In this document: positions 39,101-46,300 of the stretch, piece by piece
Layout: each line of letters opens with the position of its first letter
How positions within the stretch are numbered: position 1 is the first letter of the stretch
NCBI GenBank assembly: GCA_963846775.1
Contig: CAWJXB010000003.1
Span: 263,510-327,509 of the forward strand
From: CAVYXA01 sp963846775
GTDB taxonomy: Bacteria > Verrucomicrobiota > Verrucomicrobiia > Chthoniobacterales > UBA10450
DNA length: 64,000 bases
Direction of reading: 5' to 3'
Made by a program: the position numbers and the translations under genes
Notes under the pieces: generated by a model
The model's database searches: none
What the model was told of the DNA's origin: nothing
What the model saw: only the letters and a program-made list of their open reading frames with translations

Positions 39101-39389
39101 GTTTGTCCATGCGATCGAGGAATTGCCGCATGTACGGGCTGAACGTCTCCACGTAACGGCGCTGCCCCTCGGCGTAAATGGTCTCGAACGCGAGCGACGA
39201 TTTTCCACTGCCGCTCGGGCCGGTCACGACGGTCAGTTTTCCCAGCGGAAGATCGACATCGATCCCTTTGAGATTATTCTGACGCGCTCCGCGAATCTCG
39301 ACGCAGCTCGTCTGGTACGGCGCGATGACGCATTCCTTCTCAGCAACCTTCGAACCCACTGGAAACAATTCCAGATGCCTGCACGTCAC
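33159..39389 (-). CDS. uvrA: UvrA, tandem-fused double-length excinuclease ABC subunit A
   Basis: DNA damage recognition ATPase of nucleotide excision repair, 2076 residues from a GTG at 39389, about twice the usual 940-1000. Two complete UvrA copies are fused. Four Walker A sites are seen (GPSGSGKSS about 57, GVSGSGKST about 766, GLSGSGKST about 1226, GISGSGKST about 1753), with four LSGGE signatures and several CxxC zinc sites (such as CPSCGREI, CAHCDLDI, CERCSGTGFEK, CETCRGQGAIK). Chlamydial UvrA has the same duplication. Copy 1 carries at least five in-frame insertions rich in genomic repeat sequence (about residues 283-306, 475-495, 660-711, 930-961, 1005-1055), and the linker (about 1138-1191) also holds palindromes. 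Copy 2 is clean. The catalytic motifs of both copies are intact, so the protein is probably functional. Confidence 0.95.
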   Translation of the reverse strand: MTCRHLELFPVGSKVAEKECVIAPYQTSCVEIRGARQNNLKGIDVDLPLGKLTVVTGPSGSGKSSLAFETIYAEGQRRYVETFSPYMRQFLDRMDKPRVDDIRGIPPAIAIEQSNPVKTSRSTVGTMTEINDYLKLLWPRVAKAFCPSCGREIRPETAKSIADQIVAQFSETSAPKASAAQDDKRETAPTVLVTFWVAVPAKTEPGRFFEFLQQQGYLRVWTDNRVVRVDVVPKKIKRLGPRVQVIQDRIGMTEGNRARLVEAVETALRFGKGKVNVVPIAENAERRTPNTERPTSHISHLTSHEHPFSTGWHCAHCDLDIRPPTPGLFSFNNPLGACPECRGFGRTIALDLNKAIPDRSLSVRQGVVRAFRGLEFGESQKDLLRACARQEIDIDVPFEELPKADQQFVIEGEKRSGEYSDEDYENDRWYGVRGFFRWLESKTYKMHVRVLLSRYRAYTTCPKCNGGRFQLEALNYKIGAAASQPPSGAWKSSSPYFTLPDFQALSISHARDFLAKLEISPNDSTAQTLREEICARLNYLCEVGVGYLTLDRSTRTLSGGEVQRVNLTTCLGASLVNTLFVMDEPSVGLHPRDVGRLVRAMHHLRDKGNTLLVVEHEEQIIRAADNLIDIGPGRGERGGELVWSGPLPDFLARDCSVPGSARILRAGEGILPSRTFPGNQNRAKRRIESLDTKGASSPQNAATSTLQGCAPQSLTRDYLTGRKSIPVPKNRRKSTGSIKIAGARQHNLKNIDVDIPLGVFTCVTGVSGSGKSTLIHDVLYRNLLVAKGQQCDHEPGACQSVTGAHRIAEVIMVDQSPLTRTPRSTPILYLGLYDRVRELFAAQPEAMSQGLTASAFSFNSGNGRCERCSGTGFEKIEMQFLSDLYVRCAECEGRRFQPHVLKVQVQGKSIHDLLELTVTEAIQFFAQIGEQNDRRPSLYEGEEEQPSPGCGSAGAQRQMRVDRAVEISDRLKVLEEVGLGYVRLGQPLNTLSGGESQRLKLVGHLAEGGNAQPRKKGNGAGCSTPNPVKKETGQAAQRQNGEVFRHRQSAIGNLFIFDEPTTGLHFDDVSMLLGLFQRLVAHGHSIAVIEHNLEVIKCADWIVDLGPEAGEDGGEVVATGTPEEVATVERSHTGKFLREVLGSARGSRAIFGGPPKTVSGRNIYIGAESEVARAAEEPFGQRPDGARQRRALLNPKTNGAIAIHGAREHNLKNIDVEIPRDQMVVITGLSGSGKSTLAFDILFAEGQRRFLDSMSPYARQFVEQLEKPDVDLVEGLPPSVAIEQRVTRGGGKSTVATVTEVYHFLRLLFAKTGTQFCPDCDLPVEKQSLAAIVKQVEIAAKRGPLKVLAPLVKARKGFHTDVARWAERQGFDTLYVDGMLMPIAHFRKLERFKEHTIDVVVGVIDAKRILKARNLTQRALEIGRGTAHLLDSKDRLTVMSTEMSCPGCGRAFEELDPRLFSFNSPHGACQECGGFGEIWDQDRQLGQSDDGESALENELAAERESEWIGENETRECPRCYGSRLNEVARHVRVQGCTIDNLTALSASEAARKIDQLRFRGAHQTIASELLPEIRQRLRFMENVGLGYLALGRSAKTLSGGESQRIRLAAQLGSNLRGVLYVLDEPTIGLHPRDNLRLLDTLSALRQKGNSLVIVEHDEETMRRADHIIDLGPRAGVHGGTVVATGTLRDIERAKNSETGRCLKTPLCHPIRRARRSLSDVENWIEIRKASANNLKDVDVRFPVGRLSVITGISGSGKSTLMHEVLWPAVRDELDQRKRTGNGALFKLVSGAGEIEAVYEVDQSPIGKTSRSTPGTYIKVFDEIRQLYAQLPVSRVRGYSASRFSFNAEGGRCETCRGQGAIKLEMNFLPSALVPCEECAGRRYNPQTLEVLYNDKSIGDVMEMTIEEAAQFFSAHPKIARPLDLLVDTGLGYLKLGQPSPTLSGGEAQRLKLVTQLKRGVSRAANERLRKMRKPGSTLYLLEEPTIGLHMADVELLLKVLHRLVDEGNTVIVIEHNLSVIAEADYIVDLGPEAGASGGEVVATGTPEQVAKNRISRTAPFLRELLNSSRANKGRSP
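36277..36360. repeat. GCAGCCTGCCCCGTTTC tandem units inside uvrA
   Basis: Two units matching those between exbB and exbD (31080-31160) lie in the coding sequence, in the same plus-strand orientation. They are read in frame as a roughly 45-residue basic insert (PRKKGNGAGCSTPNPVKKET and flanks) between the LSGGE helix and the LFIFDEPTTGLH Walker B of the first UvrA copy. Confidence 0.8.
37245..37425. repeat. palindromic insert inside uvrA
   Basis: Contains GAAGGCAGAATGCCTTC and GCACGCAGAATGCGTGC, two inverted-repeat units in a row, plus TAGCGTGCTGG. It is translated in frame as about 50 residues between LARDCS and QSLTRDYLTGRKS, a point where normal UvrA proteins run on without a break. Confidence 0.65.
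37918..37962. repeat. REP-like palindrome inside uvrA
   Basis: GGCGGCTGGGAAGCCGCC (about 37935-37952) with an adjoining CCAAGCGCCGCTTGG palindrome. It is read in frame as about 20 residues (AAASQPPSGAWKSSS). It resembles the GACGGCTTCCCAGCC arm at 9781 and the sequence at about 39672. Confidence 0.6.
38470..38545. repeat. simple tandem repeats inside uvrA
   Basis: GATGTGAGATGTGAGATGTG followed by GGCGTTCGGTGTTGGGCGTT-type units. Read in frame as about 24 residues (AERRTPNTERPTSHISHLTS) just before the WHCAHCD zinc site of UvrA copy 1. The CGAACGC part is shared with about 31180-31205. Confidence 0.7.
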
Positions 39390-39426
39390 GCAAATTTCTG
39401 GCTATCTCAAGGAACGACGGCCGGGG

Positions 39427-39633
39427 GGTAGTGTTTGCTCATTGTCAGTTTGCCCTCACTGCCGCGCTTTGCGCGTGCGTCTCTCCCGGCGGGAGAGAGG
39501 AACCGGAGAGCGAGATCTGAGGCCGCGTCGTTAGTCTCTCCCGTCGGGAGAGACGGACGCGAAGCGCCAGTAAGGGCCAGTCCGATTGGTCCACTTTTCC
39601 AAAATGGCCAACTGACAACTCACAAGCACTACC
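39427..39633 (+). mobile_element. MITE copy 2 (207 bp)
   Basis: Same family and orientation as 8739-8987, with GGTAGTG ends and the conserved tail AACTGACAACTCACAAGCAC. The flanking 9-mers CGGCCGGGG and CGGCTTGGG match at seven of nine positions, consistent with a decayed target duplication. It lies just upstream of uvrA, fills most of the 303-base gap and may affect the uvrA promoter. A REP-like sequence (about 39640-39690) separates it from the aldo/keto reductase stop. Confidence 0.85.
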
Positions 39634-39692
39634 CGGCTTGGGCGGCCGTCGCTTTTAAGATTGGCGGCGGGGAAGCCGTCACCCCGTCGTTG

Positions 39693-40634
39693 CTAAAGCG
39701 AAGAAATAGTCTGCTCCATTCGCTTGCGCATTTTTGCGTCGGGAATGCGACCGGTGCCCCCTTTCAGATTGTCTTCCAGATGCTCCGGTTTGTTTGTTGC
39801 CGGAATGACGCAGGTGACCGCCGGGTGCGCGATGATCCATTTCAGAAAAAATTGCGCCCAGGATCGACAATCGAACTCGGCCGCCCAATTGGGCAACGTT
39901 TTCGCGCGGACCCGACGGAAGAGATCGCCAGCGCCGAATGGTCGATTGACGATGACGGCAAGCTGTCGATCCTGGGCGAGCGACAGGATGCTTTGCTCGG
40001 CTTCGCGCTCCATCAACGAGTAATTGATCTGGAGAAAGTCGAGCTGCTCGCTCCGCAAAATTTTTTCCACGGCTGCGAACGCGGTGGCATCATAATGCGT
40101 GATGCCGATGTAACGAAAACGGGCTTGTGCTTTCCAATCCCGCATCGTCGCGAGCTGCGTCTCAACATCGACCAGATTATGGACCTGCATCAGGTCGATG
40201 CGGTTCGTTTGCAGCCGCCTGAATGAGCGTTCCATCGAATCAATCCCAGCTTGTTTCCCATGCGTCCAGACTTTCGTCGCGAGAAAAAGTTTCTCCCGCA
40301 GACCAAGCGAATGGCTGAGCTCGCCGATCACTTCCTCGGCCCGTCCATACATCGGCGACGAATCAATGACTCGCCCGCCGAGTTTCACAAAGAGCGCCAA
40401 CACATCAGCAAGCTGTTTCCGATATTCCGGCGTCAGATCGACGTCGAACGCCTGCCACGTGCCGAGCCCAATCACCGGCAGCTTTTCACCAGACCCAGGA
40501 ATCGCGCGCATCAACATCGCTGATGATTCGCTTTTCGCCTGGCCGGACGCCTGACGGATTGGCCAAAGCAGACCGGCTGTCGCGCCGCCGATTAATTTCG
40601 CAGCCTCGCGTCGCGTGATCCTGTTTTTTGTCAT
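39693..40634 (-). CDS. Tat-exported aldo/keto reductase
   Basis: 313 residues. The N-terminus ITRREAAKLIGGATAGLLWP is a twin-arginine signal, so the enzyme is exported folded with its cofactor. The AKR barrel follows, with the usual catalytic positions visible: Asp/Tyr in RVIDSSPMYGRAEEV, Lys in LFLATKVWTHG and His in IDLMQVHNLVD. AKRs reduce carbonyl groups with NAD(P)H; a periplasmic family member is unusual because that cofactor is cytosolic. It is divergent from another Tat-signal oxidoreductase, with 39 bases between starts, so both share one regulatory region. Confidence 0.88.
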   Translation of the reverse strand: MTKNRITRREAAKLIGGATAGLLWPIRQASGQAKSESSAMLMRAIPGSGEKLPVIGLGTWQAFDVDLTPEYRKQLADVLALFVKLGGRVIDSSPMYGRAEEVIGELSHSLGLREKLFLATKVWTHGKQAGIDSMERSFRRLQTNRIDLMQVHNLVDVETQLATMRDWKAQARFRYIGITHYDATAFAAVEKILRSEQLDFLQINYSLMEREAEQSILSLAQDRQLAVIVNRPFGAGDLFRRVRAKTLPNWAAEFDCRSWAQFFLKWIIAHPAVTCVIPATNKPEHLEDNLKGGTGRIPDAKMRKRMEQTISSL

Positions 40635-40673
40635 TCCGACCGAAGTGGAGGAGTCTCATACTCTAATCTCGAT

Positions 40674-41801
40674 ATGAACTCCACAACCACCCGCCGCCAA
40701 TTTATCAAAATGTCCGCCGCAACCGCTTTTGCCGCGAGCACAAGATCGATATCTCTGTTTGCGGAGAAATCGGTGAAACCATTACACATTCTGATCCTTG
40801 GTGGGACAGGGTTCACCGGTCCCTATCAAGTGCGTTATGCGCTCAGCCGCGGCCACAAGGTCACAACCTTTAATCGCGGCAAAACTCATCCGGGCGAATT
40901 GCCGCCCGAAGTGGAGCAACTTGTCGGCGATCGCAACGGCAAACTTGATGCGTTGAAAAATCGAAAATGGGATGTCGTGATCGACAACCCGACGACGTTG
41001 CCGGTATGGGTGCGTGACGCCGCGCAAATCCTGAAAGGCAATGTCGAACGCTACGTTTTCATTTCCACCATTTCCGTTTACCCAGAATCAAGCAACGGCC
41101 CCGACGAGAATTCGCCCCTCGAGAAATACGAGGGACCAGATCCCTACCAGGAGACGCTCGCAGCGATGAAAGCGAACGGCTACAAAACTTACGGCCCGCT
41201 CAAGGCGCTTTCGGAAAAAGAAGCGGAAAAGTGGTTTCCCGGGAAGACGTTGATCGTTCGACCAGGATTGATCGTCGGACCGCGGGATGAAACAGACCGG
41301 TTTACTTATTGGCCGGTGCGGATCGATCGGGGCGGTGAAGTCCTGGCGCCCGGTTTGCCTAACGATCCAGTGCAGTTTATCGATGCCCGCGATCTGGCCG
41401 AGTGGACGATTCGAATGGTGGAAAATCGCGAGGCCGGAATTTACAACGCAACTGGTCCGGGCAAGCCGCTTACCATTGGCGGCATGCTCGAACAAGTAAA
41501 AGCGGCGCTGAATCCACGCGCGAAGTTGACCTGGATCAGCGAAGATTTTCTCAAGCAACAGAAAGTCGAGGCATGGTCGGACATGCCAGTGTGGACCGGG
41601 GGAGAGAGCGGTTTGGCGCGCGCCAAAATTGATCGCGCGCTCGCGAAAGGATTAACGTTTCGGTCGCTCGGTGAGACCGCACGGCAGACGCTGGCCTGGT
41701 TCAAATCGCTCCCGCAAGATCGACAGTCGAAGCTGCGCGCCGGCCTGACGCCCGAGCGCGAGGCCGAAGTCCTCGCGACGTGGCACAAGGCGCGCGGATA
41801 A
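40674..41801 (+). CDS. Tat-exported NAD-dependent epimerase/dehydratase-like protein
   Basis: 375 residues. A twin-arginine signal (TTRRQFIKMSAATAFAAS) precedes an extended SDR Rossmann fold: ILILGGTGFTGPYQVRYALS (about 40-60), VFISTISVYPES (Ser/Tyr region) and LIVRPGLIVGPRDETDRFTY. The YxxxK is not clear; SVYPESSNG supplies the Tyr but no Lys four residues later, so ordinary SDR catalysis is uncertain. It is divergent from the AKR gene, and both lie between MITE copies 2 and 3. The substrate is unknown; sugar-type substrates are plausible from the family. Confidence 0.85.
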   Translation: MNSTTTRRQFIKMSAATAFAASTRSISLFAEKSVKPLHILILGGTGFTGPYQVRYALSRGHKVTTFNRGKTHPGELPPEVEQLVGDRNGKLDALKNRKWDVVIDNPTTLPVWVRDAAQILKGNVERYVFISTISVYPESSNGPDENSPLEKYEGPDPYQETLAAMKANGYKTYGPLKALSEKEAEKWFPGKTLIVRPGLIVGPRDETDRFTYWPVRIDRGGEVLAPGLPNDPVQFIDARDLAEWTIRMVENREAGIYNATGPGKPLTIGGMLEQVKAALNPRAKLTWISEDFLKQQKVEAWSDMPVWTGGESGLARAKIDRALAKGLTFRSLGETARQTLAWFKSLPQDRQSKLRAGLTPEREAEVLATWHKARG

Positions 41802-41888
41802 TTGTGGACGAAACGTTGGGCAGCGAAGACGTGATTGGATTTCAGTCGCCGCCGCCTTGATAAAGCAACTTGGGTCGCACCGGAGCCA

Positions 41889-42113
41889 GGTAGTGTTTGA
41901 TAATTGTCAGTTTGCCCTCACCGCCGCGGTCCGAGCCGGACTGGCATGGCGCGCGTGCGTCTCTCCCGGCGGGAGAGAGGGACCGGAGAGCGAGATTTGA
42001 GGCCGAGCCGTTGGTCTCTCCCGCTGGGAGAGACGCACGCGAAGCGTCAGTGAGGGCCAATCCGATTGCTCCACTTTTCCAAAATAGCCAACTGACAACT
42101 CACAAGCACTACC
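41889..42113 (+). mobile_element. MITE copy 3 (225 bp, 9-bp target-site duplication)
   Basis: Third copy, same orientation, GGTAGTG ends. A perfect 9-bp duplication CCGGAGCCA flanks it (41880-41888 and 42114-42122). The interior has CTCTCCCGGCGGGAGAG and CTCTCCCGCTGGGAGAG palindromes in a mirrored layout. It occupies the gap between the epimerase and the secreted protein. The remaining bases to 42272 show no gene. Confidence 0.9.
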
Positions 42114-42272
42114 CCGGAGCCAGAATCGCTCCTTTATATGATTGACTCAGAACTACACATCCGGCCTAATACGCGTGTCGAAGCGCGTTTGCTTCGATGT
42201 CGTTCGTCTTGAAAGGGTGCGTGGGCTTCTGGACGCGCTTCCTCAAACCTAACCAGAAAGAAAAAAGCACCC

Positions 42273-43061
42273 ATGAAATTACTCATCGTCACTCTCGTGG
42301 CCGTCACCGGGGTCGGCCTTTGCGCCACACCCCTGGCACTCGCCGCCGAAGATTCCTTCGTCGGAAAATGGAAGTTTAATCCCGACAAGAGCGAGCTGAA
42401 CGGTCTCACTTACAAAGTGGAAGATGCCGGGAATAACCAATATAAGTTCATTTTTGGCGACGACGGCGAAACCGTTTCTCTCGATGGCAAACCGCACATG
42501 ACCAAGTACGGCAATACCTGGTCGGTGACTAAGAGCGGGTCGAACGGCTGGCACTGGGTTACGAAACGAAACGGCAAAACGATCAACGATGCCACGTGGA
42601 CGGTGTCAGAAGACGGCGCCACCTCCACTTACGTCAGCACCGAGACGCGGCCCGACGGCTCGGACTCTCACGATCAGACAAAGCTCAAGCGAACCGCCGG
42701 CAGCTCCGGTTTGGTGGGCACATGGGAGAGCACCGAAATCAAAATCGGCATGCCCACCACCCTCGAGATGGCGGCGTGGGGTAATGATGGCTACTCGATG
42801 AAAAATCCGGTCTACAAGGGAGAAACCGATTTCAAGCTCGATGGGAAAGAGAGCACGCCGAAAGGCCCGCGAGTCGCCAAAGGCACCACCGTCTCCGGCA
42901 AAAAAATCGACGACCGGACGCTGGAACTCACCTATAAGCTCAAGGGGAAAACGACCGAGACCGATCGCTGGGAGCTTTCGGCCGATGGCAAAACGTTGAC
43001 CGACACAATCACCTATCCCGGCGTTGATAAAAAGGAAGTGGACGTTTTCGAGCGCCAATAG
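42273..43061 (+). CDS. secreted protein of unknown function with two similar halves
   Basis: 262 residues. A clear signal peptide (MKLLIVTLVAVTGVGLCATP, cleavage near LALAAED) precedes a beta-rich mature chain. The first half opens SFVGKWKFNPDKSELNGLTY and the second GLVGTWESTEIKIGMP, so both begin with a VGxW strand, a pattern of lipocalin-like proteins from soil bacteria. There are no Cys residues in the mature chain and no catalytic motif that I recognise. It stands alone and is followed by a weak terminator-like hairpin. Function unknown. Confidence 0.82.
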   Translation: MKLLIVTLVAVTGVGLCATPLALAAEDSFVGKWKFNPDKSELNGLTYKVEDAGNNQYKFIFGDDGETVSLDGKPHMTKYGNTWSVTKSGSNGWHWVTKRNGKTINDATWTVSEDGATSTYVSTETRPDGSDSHDQTKLKRTAGSSGLVGTWESTEIKIGMPTTLEMAAWGNDGYSMKNPVYKGETDFKLDGKESTPKGPRVAKGTTVSGKKIDDRTLELTYKLKGKTTETDRWELSADGKTLTDTITYPGVDKKEVDVFERQ

Positions 43062-43081
43062 CAGCCTGACCTAACGGGCGA

Positions 43082-43116
43082 CACCGTCTGTCGTCATTAC
43101 CCGACGGCGGACGGTG
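43082..43116 (+). terminator. possible terminator hairpin
   Basis: CACCGTC pairs with GACGGTG around an inner GTCG/CGAC stem, followed by CTTTCGG rather than a proper T run. It begins 20 bases after the stop of the secreted protein. Confidence 0.4.
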
Positions 43117-43315
43117 CTTTCGGTCGCAGCGCAATAGATCTGATTCGTGACTATTCGTGGAATTGGTGTCTTCATTCGCGCCTGCCTCGCCGTGACTGAA
43201 CCGAAGACGCGTCATTCGCGGGTTGGAAGCGCAATTACTGCACAGCAAAACGCAATCGGGGTACATCGCTCCAGGCCTGGAGCGGCTAGGGTCTTTGCGA
43301 ATTTAAAATTCGCTT

Positions 43316-46300
43316 ATGAGCCTGGCAATGGCAGAGGAAGAAAAATCGACAAAGGCCGGATCATCGAAAAGAGAATATCCGGTTCCCGCATTCGGGCCTG
43401 ATTTCAAAACGCTCGATGCGAATGAAGCGGTGGCGCGCGTTGCCTACGCGCTGAACGAGGTGATCGCTATTTATCCGATCACGCCGGCGTCGCCCATGGG
43501 TGAATGGGCCGACGCGTGGTCGGCGGGCCGGGCGAAGAATCTTTGGGGCACCGTTCCCGAGGTTATCGAAATGCAGAGCGAAGGCGGAGCGGCCGGGGTT
43601 ATTCATGGAGCGCTTCAGACCGGGGCTCTGAGCACGACGTTCACTTCGTCGCAGGGGTTGCTCCTGATGATTCCAAACATGTACAAGATTGCCGGCGAAC
43701 TGACGCCGACGGTGTTTCACGTAGCGGCGCGCTCGCTGGCGGCGCAGGCGTTGTCGATCTTCGGCGATCACAGCGATGTGATGGCAGCGCGCGCGACCGG
43801 TTGGGCGATGCTCTGTTCCGCTTCCGTTCAGGAAGCGCAAGATTTTGCCCTGATTGCGCATGCGGCTACGCTCGAATCGCGGATTCCGTTTCTTCATTTC
43901 TTCGATGGATTCCGCACTTCGCACGAGATCGCGAAGATCGATATCGTCCCGGACGATGTGCTAAAGGAAATGATCGATGAAACGCGCGTCATCGAACATC
44001 GCGCCCGCGCGTTGTCGCCAGATCATCCCGTGATCCGCGGCACAGCGCAAAATCCTGATGTGTACTTCCAGGCGCGCGAAGCGGTAAATCCGTTGTACGC
44101 CGCATGCCCGGAGATTGTGAGGCGGACGATGGATCGTTTTGCCGGGCTCACTGGCCGCCGTTATGGATTGTTCGAATATCACGGCGCCACCGATGCCGAG
44201 CGCGTGATTGTGTTGATGGGCTCGGGTTGTGAGGCAGCACATGAGACTGTCGATTCTCTCGGTGCGCTCGGCGAAAAAGTCGGCGTGTTGAAGGTGCGAC
44301 TTTATCGGCCATTCGGTGCGCGCGCTTTTGTCGAAATGCTTCCCAGGACGGTCCGCAGGATCGCGGTTCTTGATCGCACAAAAGAACCGGGCGCGGGCGG
44401 CGAACCACTTTATCTCGATTGCGTGAACGCGCTCTACGAGAATGGGCGGCGCGATGTCGATATGGTCGGCGGCCGCTACGGGCTGTCCTCGAAGGAATTC
44501 ACGCCGGCCATGATCAAGGCCATCTTCGACCATCTCGCGCAGCCGCAGCCGAAGAATCATTTCACCATCGGTATCGATGACGATCTTTCGCATACGAGTT
44601 TGGCCTTCGATCCGGAATTTTCGATCGAACCTGACGACGTTGTGCGGGCGCAATTCTTCGGCCTGGGATCGGACGGCACGGTGGGTGCGAACAAGGAATC
44701 GATCAAAATTATCGGCGAAAACACCGATCACTTTGCCCAGGGATTTTTTGTTTACGACTCGAAGAAGGCGGGCGCGATGACGGTGTCGCATTTACGCTTC
44801 GGTCCGAGGCCGATTCGTTCGACCTACCTGATCGACCGGGCAAAATTCGTGGCCTGTCATCAGCCGTTCCTTCTCGAGCGGTGCGACCTTCTGAAGGATT
44901 TGGCGAAGAGCGGAACGTTTCTGCTGAATTCGCCACTTGGCCGTGACCGGGTCTGGGCACGGTTGCCGGCGAACGCGCAGCAGAGACTGAGCGACAGGAA
45001 GGCCCGCTTCTTCGTGATCGACGCCAACAAAGTGGCGCGGGATTGCGGATTGGGCGGCCGCATCAACACCGTGATGCAGACCTGTTTTTTCGCCATCTCC
45101 GGGGTGTTGCCCCCGGAGCAGGCCCTAGCCGCCATCAAGGAATCGATCCGCACGACCTACCGCAAGAAAGGCGATGAAGTGGTCGAGAAAAACTTGTGTG
45201 CGGTGGATGATACGTTGTCGCATCTGCAAGAGGTCGAAGTGCCAGCACACGCCACCGCGGACGGCCCGAATCACAATGGCCAACTGGCCGGTGCGCCGTC
45301 CTTCGTGAAAAATGTTCTCGGTGAAATCATGCTCGGTCGCGGCGATCGCGTGCCGGTGAGCGCGTTGCCTAACGACGGCACATATCCGACCGGCACGACC
45401 CGATGGGAAAAGCGCAATCTCGCCGCTGAAATCCCGGTGTGGGACCCGGCGGTGTGCATTCAGTGCGGGAAATGCGTGCTGGTTTGTCCGCACGCCGTTA
45501 TCCGAAGTAAAGTGTATCAGGCGAGCGCGCTGGAAGGTGCGCCATCTGCATTCAAGTCCGCCAAGGCGCGTCTGCCGGATTGGAAGGAACTGAACTACAC
45601 GCTGCAGGTGGCGGCCGAAGATTGCACCGGCTGCGGCATTTGCGTGGACGTTTGCCCGGCGCGGAACAAGTCCGAGGCCCGGCTAAAGGCGATCAATATG
45701 CAGCCGCAGCTGCCTCTTCGGGAAGCGGAACGAGCGAACTGGAACTTCTTCCTGTCGCTGCCGGAAATGGATCGGCGACAGATCTCGACCGCGAACGTGC
45801 GAGCCATGCAAGTGCAGCAACCGCTGTTCGAGTTCTCCGGAGCGTGTGCGGGTTGCGGCGAAACGCCGTACATCAAATTGCTTACGCAGTTGTTTGGCGA
45901 CCGGCTGATCATCGCGAATGCGACCGGTTGCTCGTCGATCTACGGCGGCAATCTGCCAACCACGCCCTACACGCAAAATCGAGATGGGCGCGGCCCGGCC
46001 TGGGCGAATTCGCTTTTCGAAGACAACGCCGAGTTCGGTCTCGGCTTCCGGGTTTCGATCGACAAACAGCAGGAGTTTGCCGGCGAATTACTTCAGCAAC
46101 TGTCGCCGCAGATCGGGCGACGATTAGCCACAGCAATCTTAAATGCTCGGCAACGCGACGAAGCAGATATATTCGATCAGCGAGCACGCGTCGCCGAGTT
46201 GAAGCACCGGCTGGAAGCGTTAGGCGATACGCAGGCGAAACGATTGCTCGCGCTCGCCGACATGCTTGTGCGCAAAAGCGTCTGGATCGTCGGTGGCGAC

